A stretch of DNA of 64,000 nt, from NCBI GenBank assembly GCA_900471925.1, contig UCGV01000019.1:62001-126000 (forward strand), in the 5' to 3' direction. Of this stretch, positions 59,139-64,000 are shown one piece after another. The translations under genes and the position numbers were made by a program. The notes under the pieces are model-generated. The model saw only the letters and a list, made by a program, of their open reading frames with translations, was not told the origin of the DNA and did no database searches. Source of the stretch: Hyphomicrobiales bacterium (GTDB taxonomy: Bacteria; Pseudomonadota; Alphaproteobacteria; Rhizobiales; Rhizobiaceae). Position 1 is the stretch's first letter, and each line of letters opens with the position of its first letter.

Positions 59139-62100
59139 TCAGCACTCCTCTAGAACAACAATGATATCACCCGCTTTGACGTTTCGTCCGGGTGCGGCGC
59201 GGAGGTCGCGGACGCGGCCCGGCGCATGTGCGGTCACGTTGATTTCCATTTTCATGGATTCGATGATGGCAAGCGTGTCTCCCGCCGCAACCGGTGCGCC
59301 CGGTTCGACCAGCAGTTTCCAGATATTGCCGGGAACGGCACTGGCAACCCCGAAGCAGCCTTCGGGGATGTCGCCGTCAGGGCTTTCGCCAGTTCCCTCG
59401 TCGGTGACGAAGCTGTCGAGGCCGGCCTCCTTCCAGCGCTGGCGTTCGGCATCGAATGCCGTCTGCTGGCTTGCCTTGAAGGTTCCGATCGACGCGGCAT
59501 TCGCCAGCAGTTCCCGCTCATAGGCAGAATAGGAGAATTCCGTTTCCTCGATCCGGACGGGGTAACCGCCGTGCGGGAAGGCGCTGCGTGCTTCTGTCAA
59601 TTCCTGATGGCTGACGGGAAAGAAACGGATCTGATCGAAGAAGTTCAGCAGCCAGGGCTTATCCTTGGCAAAGACCGGGGTCTGCCGCCAGGTGTTCCAG
59701 ACCTGAATGGTGCGGCCGAAAAGCTGGTAGCCGCCGGGACCCTCCATGCCATAGATGCACATATAGGCGCCGCCGATGCCGACGGCGTTTTCCGGTGTCC
59801 AGGTGCGGGCGGGATTATACTTCGTCGTCACCAGCCTGTGGCGTGGATCGATCGGGGTGGCGACCGGAGCGCCGAGATAGACATCTCCGAGGCCGAGCAC
59901 GAGGTAGCTCGCATCGAATACGACATTGCGCACGGCCTGTTCGTCCGCCAGCCCGTTGATCCGGCGGATGAACTCGATATTGGATGGGCACCATGGCGCA
60001 TTCGGCCGCACGAGCTCCTGATACTTGCGCATGGCAAGTTCCGCATCCGGGTCGTTCCACGACAGCGGCAGATACACGATGCGGCTCGGTACCTTGACGT
60101 CCTGGGCTGCCGGCAGGCTTGCCTCGATCTCGGCCAGGAGACCGAGCAGACGTTTACGGGTCAGGGACGTGCCATCATAGTGGATCTGGAGCGAGCGGAT
60201 GCCCGGCGTGAGATCGATGATCCCCGGCAGACGTGCCTGCGATACGGCCTGCATCAAGAGATGAACCCTGAGCCGCAGGGCGATATCGAGCGTCATCGGC
60301 CCGTATTCGACCAAGAGATTGTCATCGCCCTGGCGGCGGTAGACGACAGAGACCGGCCCGTCGTCACTCTTGCCGATAATAGGCGAGCCCATCTCTTCCT
60401 TTGCCCGGTGCACGACCGGACCGGCAATCGGATCGTCAGGTCGCGCGACGGGATGGAAGCGGATACGATCGCCCGGCTTGAACTGACCCATCTTCCATTG
60501 CTCGTTGCGAGCAATGACGGCCGGGCAGACGAAGCCGCCGAGGCTCGGCCCGTCCGGCCCCAGGATAATCGGCATATCGCCGGTGAAGTCGATCGCGCCG
60601 ATCGCATAGGCATTGTCATGCAGATTGGAAGGATGAAGGCCGGCTTCGCCGCCATCGCTGCGCGCCCATTTCGGCGCCGGGCCGATAAGGCGAACGCCTG
60701 TGCGGGCACTGTTGAAATGGACCTCATAGCTCGTCGAATACAACGTCTCGATATCGCCTTCCTGAAAGAAATCGGGCGCGCCATGCGGACCGTAGAGTAA
60801 GCCGACCTCCCATTCGCGGGTCAGGCCTGCCGGCTCGGTCGCAGGTTTCGGCGCCTCGACAGCGGCTTGACGGGCCAGATGCAGAACATGGCCTGTCTTC
60901 AGCGTGCCGGTGGCGTTGCCGCCGAACTGGCCGAGGCCAAAGGTGGCGCGCGAACCGAGCACCACGGGGGCGGCAAAGCCACCTGCCACGGCGAGGTAAG
61001 CGCGTTGCCCCGGGCCGTCGATGCTGCCGATCGACAGGACCTGTCCAGCGCGAATGGTCACGGCTTCATCATGTGGCAGTGTCTCGCCGCCGACGCTCAT
61101 TGGCATCCTGGCACCGGCAAGGGCGATCACGGTATCGGTATGGAATTTCAGGACCGGACCTGACACCGTCAGCTCCAATGCTGCGACCGTATCACCGTTG
61201 CCGACGAGACGGTTGGCGTGGCGGAAGGAGCGCTCGTCCATCGGGCCGCTCGGCGGCACGCCGACATGCCAGAGGCCAAGCCGGCCCGGCAGTTCCTGAA
61301 TGCTCGATTGCGCGCCCGGCGCCACGACCTCGATAACATCAGGTACGAAGGAAAAGTCGCGCAACGCTGTCGTCGCCACCTTGCCGCTGGAAAGAAGCTC
61401 CGATCCGGCGATGGCGCGCAGATAGTCGAGATTGGTCTCGATCCCGGATATCGATGTCCCGGCAAGCGCTACCTTTAGTTTCTCGATCGCCAACGGACGA
61501 TCCTCAGCCGTCACGATCACCTTGGCGAGCATGGGGTCGTAAAAGGGTGTCACCTCTGTGCCGGTCTCGATCCAGCCGTCGACGCGCGCGCTCTCGGGAA
61601 ATGCGACTTCGGTCAGCAGTCCCGCGCTCGGGCGGAAATCGGCATGCGGCATCTCGGCATAGACACGCACTTCGATCGCCGCCCCTTTCGGCTGCAGTGT
61701 CTCTGCACCCGAAAGCACGTCCTCGCCCCCAGCCTGGCGGATCATCCATTCGACAAGGTCGATGCCGAACACGGCTTCGGTGACGGGATGTTCGACCTGC
61801 AGGCGGGTGTTGACCTCAAGGAAATAGAATTCCTCACGCACGGGATCATAGATGAATTCGACGGTGCCGGCGGATTCGTAGGAGACGGCCGAGCCGAGAT
61901 CGACGGCTGCCTTGTGCAGCCGGGCGCGGGTTGCGGTCGACAGGCCGGGGGCAGGGGTTTCCTCGACTACCTTCTGGTTTCGTCGTTGCAGCGAGCAATC
62001 GCGCTCCCCGAGCGCGATCACCTTGCCTTTGCCATCGCCGAAGATCTGCACTTCGACATGGCGGGCTTCGGCCACGAAACGCTCGATATAGACGCGCGCA

Positions 62101-62678
62101 TCGCCGAAACTTGCCCGCGCTGTACGCTGTACGCTTTCGAACGAAGCCCTCAGGCTCACCGCATCGGCGCAGAGCTGCATGCCGATACCACCGCCGCCGG
62201 CCGTGCTTTTCAGCATGACGGGATAACCGATCGTCTCGGCTGCAGCGAGTGCTTCTTCGGCGCTCGAAAGCAAGCCAGTGCCGGGCAGGAGCGGGACGCC
62301 GCTCGCTTTGGCAAGTTCGCGCGCCGTGTGTTTCAGGCCAAAGGCCGAGAGGTGTTCGGGGCGCGGGCCGATGAAGGCGATGCCTTCGGCAGCAAGACGC
62401 TCGGCAAAGCCGATATTTTCCGACAGGAAGCCATAGCCGGGATGAACCGCTTCGGCTCCAGTCGCCTTGCAGGAGGCGATGACGGCATCAACATTGAGAT
62501 AGCTCTCGCTGGCAGGTGCCGGCCCGAGGCGAACAGCTTCATCCGCCATCAGTGCGGGCTTGGCGAAGCGGTCGGCATCGGAATAGACGGCGACGGACGC
62601 AATACCCATTCGTCGCAGTGTCTTGATGACCCGGATGGCGATTTCACCCCGGTTGGCGATCAGGACTTTCTTGAACAT
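59139..62678 (-). CDS. Urea-carboxylase family biotin enzyme, probably guanidine carboxylase
   Basis: 1179 aa. Biotin carboxylase domain first (MFKKVLIANRGEIAIRVIKTLRRMGI, ATP-grasp with GGGGIGMQ), then the carboxyltransferase-type part (KipA/AHS2- and KipI/AHS1-like, roughly 470-1050), then the biotin carboxyl carrier with ESMKMEI, biotin lysine about K1143. Urea carboxylase and guanidine carboxylase share this layout. Two associated DUF1989 proteins encoded upstream match the carboxyguanidine deiminase subunits known from guanidine pathways, which favours guanidine as substrate; the discriminating residue cannot be placed with certainty from the sequence alone. Two bases separate it from the upstream gene. 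Confidence 0.9.
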   Translation of the reverse strand: MFKKVLIANRGEIAIRVIKTLRRMGIASVAVYSDADRFAKPALMADEAVRLGPAPASESYLNVDAVIASCKATGAEAVHPGYGFLSENIGFAERLAAEGIAFIGPRPEHLSAFGLKHTARELAKASGVPLLPGTGLLSSAEEALAAAETIGYPVMLKSTAGGGGIGMQLCADAVSLRASFESVQRTARASFGDARVYIERFVAEARHVEVQIFGDGKGKVIALGERDCSLQRRNQKVVEETPAPGLSTATRARLHKAAVDLGSAVSYESAGTVEFIYDPVREEFYFLEVNTRLQVEHPVTEAVFGIDLVEWMIRQAGGEDVLSGAETLQPKGAAIEVRVYAEMPHADFRPSAGLLTEVAFPESARVDGWIETGTEVTPFYDPMLAKVIVTAEDRPLAIEKLKVALAGTSISGIETNLDYLRAIAGSELLSSGKVATTALRDFSFVPDVIEVVAPGAQSSIQELPGRLGLWHVGVPPSGPMDERSFRHANRLVGNGDTVAALELTVSGPVLKFHTDTVIALAGARMPMSVGGETLPHDEAVTIRAGQVLSIGSIDGPGQRAYLAVAGGFAAPVVLGSRATFGLGQFGGNATGTLKTGHVLHLARQAAVEAPKPATEPAGLTREWEVGLLYGPHGAPDFFQEGDIETLYSTSYEVHFNSARTGVRLIGPAPKWARSDGGEAGLHPSNLHDNAYAIGAIDFTGDMPIILGPDGPSLGGFVCPAVIARNEQWKMGQFKPGDRIRFHPVARPDDPIAGPVVHRAKEEMGSPIIGKSDDGPVSVVYRRQGDDNLLVEYGPMTLDIALRLRVHLLMQAVSQARLPGIIDLTPGIRSLQIHYDGTSLTRKRLLGLLAEIEASLPAAQDVKVPSRIVYLPLSWNDPDAELAMRKYQELVRPNAPWCPSNIEFIRRINGLADEQAVRNVVFDASYLVLGLGDVYLGAPVATPIDPRHRLVTTKYNPARTWTPENAVGIGGAYMCIYGMEGPGGYQLFGRTIQVWNTWRQTPVFAKDKPWLLNFFDQIRFFPVSHQELTEARSAFPHGGYPVRIEETEFSYSAYERELLANAASIGTFKASQQTAFDAERQRWKEAGLDSFVTDEGTGESPDGDIPEGCFGVASAVPGNIWKLLVEPGAPVAAGDTLAIIESMKMEINVTAHAPGRVRDLRAAPGRNVKAGDIIVVLEEC

Positions 62679-62680
62679 GC

Positions 62681-63331
62681 TCAGTCCTCGCCATCCCAGA
62701 TCAGCACCCGGATTGGCGTCGGATCGAAGCCGTTGCAGGGATTGTTGATCTGCGGGCAGTTGGAGATGACGCAGAGCACATCCATTTCGGCGACGAGTTC
62801 GACATAGTCGCCGGGTGCCGAGATGCCGTCGACGATCGTCATCTCGCCGGTCGGCTGGATCGGCACGTTCATGAAGAAATTGATATTCGGTACGATATCG
62901 CGCTTGCCCATGCCGTGCTTGCTGACTTCGAGCACGAAATTGTCGCGGCAGGCATGCAGGTATTTCGTGCCGTGGCCGAAACGCACCGTGTTGCTCTCAC
63001 AGGAGCAGGCGCCCGCCGACGTATCATGGCGGCCGCAGCTGTCGGCCGTCATGGTCAGCATGACATTGCCTTCGTTCGACATGATTTTAGTGCCCGTGCC
63101 GATATAAGCGGCACCCTGCATGCGCATCGTATCCTGGTTCGAATAGCGCTCGGAAAAATCATCGGCACGGTAGAAGAGCGTGTCGATCGCCTGCTGGCCG
63201 TAGCTGTCCTCGATGCGGATCGTCTGACCCTTGCGCACGATGCCCGACCATGGGGCTTCCGCCGCGATGAAATGGTCCTGGGCGGCATTTTGCAGACTGC
63301 GATCAGGGGAGGTTTGGATGAAATCGGACAT
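62681..63331 (-). CDS. Urea-carboxylase-associated protein 2 (DUF1989), likely carboxyguanidine deiminase subunit
   Basis: 216 aa. Conserved blocks: QAIDTLFYRADDFSERYS, a Cys-rich segment GACSCESNTVRFGHGT, YLHACRDNF, NFFMNVPIQPTGEM and VISNCPQINNPCNGFDPTPI near the end. DUF1989 proteins of this kind form a heterodimer that deiminates carboxyguanidine to allophanate. The stop lies just before the carboxylase start. It pairs with the gene at 63342. Confidence 0.85.
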   Translation of the reverse strand: MSDFIQTSPDRSLQNAAQDHFIAAEAPWSGIVRKGQTIRIEDSYGQQAIDTLFYRADDFSERYSNQDTMRMQGAAYIGTGTKIMSNEGNVMLTMTADSCGRHDTSAGACSCESNTVRFGHGTKYLHACRDNFVLEVSKHGMGKRDIVPNINFFMNVPIQPTGEMTIVDGISAPGDYVELVAEMDVLCVISNCPQINNPCNGFDPTPIRVLIWDGED

Positions 63332-63341
63332 CGTCTTCTCC

Positions 63342-64000
63342 TCAGGCCTGCATCAGGGCGTTGTTTTCGAAACCGCGCACAGCCTCGGCCGTTGCCGTGC
63401 TGCAAAGATCATCCGCAGTCGGCACTGCGGCCTTGTAGCGCGTGATGACAACGGCCTTCGGCTGGTAGGAGGGATCGGGATCGAGCGGGTGCGGACAATT
63501 GGAAAAGCCGACCAGCATGTCCATTTCGGCGCGCAGTTCAACGTAATCGCCGCTGTTGGAGCGCTTGCCCTGCCAGCCGAAACCGCCAGCCGCGGCGAGG
63601 CGCACTGGCGCGAAAAGGTTGAGGGTGCCGGGAATATCGCGACGCTCGAGCCCGAGCTTGACGGCAACGAGGATGAGGTTGTCACGGGTGTTGCGGGTCT
63701 TTTCGCCGGGATATTTCGCTGCGTTCGAGGCCGCCGTCGAACCTCCCATCAGGCAGTCGTGGGCGCCCGAACTATCCTCGATCATCGAGAACATGACGCG
63801 GCCCATGTCGGAGAAGATTACGCGCCCCTTGCCGATTGCCGTCGTCCACTGGACCTTGGCGGTATCGACGAGATTGATCCTTTCGCTCGTATCATCGGCA
63901 TTCCAGGCGACGAGCGCCACCGTGGAATTGCCTTCCGCCTGGTCGACGCGGATTGCCTCGCCGCGCGAAAGCCTGGTTGACCAGTACCAGCCACCGGGGA
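63342..64000 (-). CDS. Urea-carboxylase-associated protein 1 (DUF1989), 5' end cut by window
   Basis: Open to the right edge: codons upstream of GTG 63920 still read as protein (GWYWSTRLSRGEAIRVDQ), so the true start lies beyond base 64000 and only about 219 codons are visible. Blocks seen: VIFSDMGRVMFSMIEDSSGAHDCLMGGST, DNLILVAVKLGLERRDIPGTLNLFAPV and GFSNCPHPLDPDPSYQPK. Partner subunit of the gene at 62681; eleven bases between them. The operon promoter and any guanidine riboswitch would be outside the window. Confidence 0.85.
   Translation of the reverse strand, partial: PGGWYWSTRLSRGEAIRVDQAEGNSTVALVAWNADDTSERINLVDTAKVQWTTAIGKGRVIFSDMGRVMFSMIEDSSGAHDCLMGGSTAASNAAKYPGEKTRNTRDNLILVAVKLGLERRDIPGTLNLFAPVRLAAAGGFGWQGKRSNSGDYVELRAEMDMLVGFSNCPHPLDPDPSYQPKAVVITRYKAAVPTADDLCSTATAEAVRGFENNALMQA

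Overview
The window is GC-rich alphaproteobacterial DNA and looks like Rhizobiaceae (Rhizobium, Agrobacterium or a close relative). The basis is the short rhizobial flagellin, a DUF1217 protein beside flgE/flgK/flgL, dense same-strand operons with GGAGG-type ribosome binding sites, and many ABC, TctABC, IclR and LysR genes. There are no rRNA, tRNA, CRISPR or insertion sequences that I can see. Both ends cut through a gene. All functions below come from reading the translations; no database search was run.

Layout. (1) 1-6553, plus strand: an oligopeptide-type ABC importer (two permeases and a fused double ATPase) wrapped around an amidohydrolase, a RidA-like protein and a SelA-like PLP enzyme, so an uptake-and-breakdown operon of unknown substrate. 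(2) 6615-16751: a small unknown gene, a class III nucleotide cyclase, then a detached flagellar filament/hook module (flagellin, DUF1217 repeat protein, flgE-flgK-flgL) without basal body, motor or export genes. (3) 16825-20521: a TetR regulator, a DUF6502/DUF5666 pair and a small unknown gene. (4) 20609-52707: a large aromatic-acid catabolic region. It holds three 4,5-dihydroxyphthalate-decarboxylase-like paralogues, two class II aldolase/decarboxylases, an ACMSD-like amidohydrolase, an FAD monooxygenase, a Rieske oxygenase with Rieske ferredoxin and [2Fe-2S]/FAD reductase, a LigJ-type 4-oxalomesaconate hydratase, an RraA/LigK-type aldolase, an alcohol dehydrogenase, an alpha/beta hydrolase with a Cys nucleophile, a TctABC importer, IclR and LysR regulators, a split chromate-type transporter, a HupE/UreJ metal permease and two bicupin + EutA-like ATPase pairs. 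(5) 52927-56948: a LuxR regulator and small envelope or secreted proteins (MliC-like, DUF992, others). (6) 57188-64000, minus strand: allophanate hydrolase, a urea-carboxylase-family enzyme and its two DUF1989-type associated proteins, probably a guanidine/urea nitrogen-scavenging operon whose promoter lies beyond the right edge.

How it fits together. LigJ and the LigK-type aldolase point to the lower 4,5-cleavage (4-oxalomesaconate) route ending in pyruvate and oxaloacetate. The Rieske system, flavin monooxygenase and decarboxylase-like enzymes are the likely upper steps for a phthalate-like or other carboxylated aromatic. No LigAB-type extradiol dioxygenase is present, so the bicupins are candidates for ring opening or another unassigned step.

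The most unusual feature is that each of two divergent bicupins is followed by a protein of the EutA family (reactivating ATPase of ethanolamine ammonia-lyase), with no ethanolamine ammonia-lyase in the window. A three-half-site operator with fixed 8/12-base spacing stands, in the transcription direction, before the oxygenase, before the decarboxylase-3/ligJ operon and before the second bicupin/EutA pair, with a weaker copy before tctA. This ties the cupin/EutA module to the aromatic regulon.
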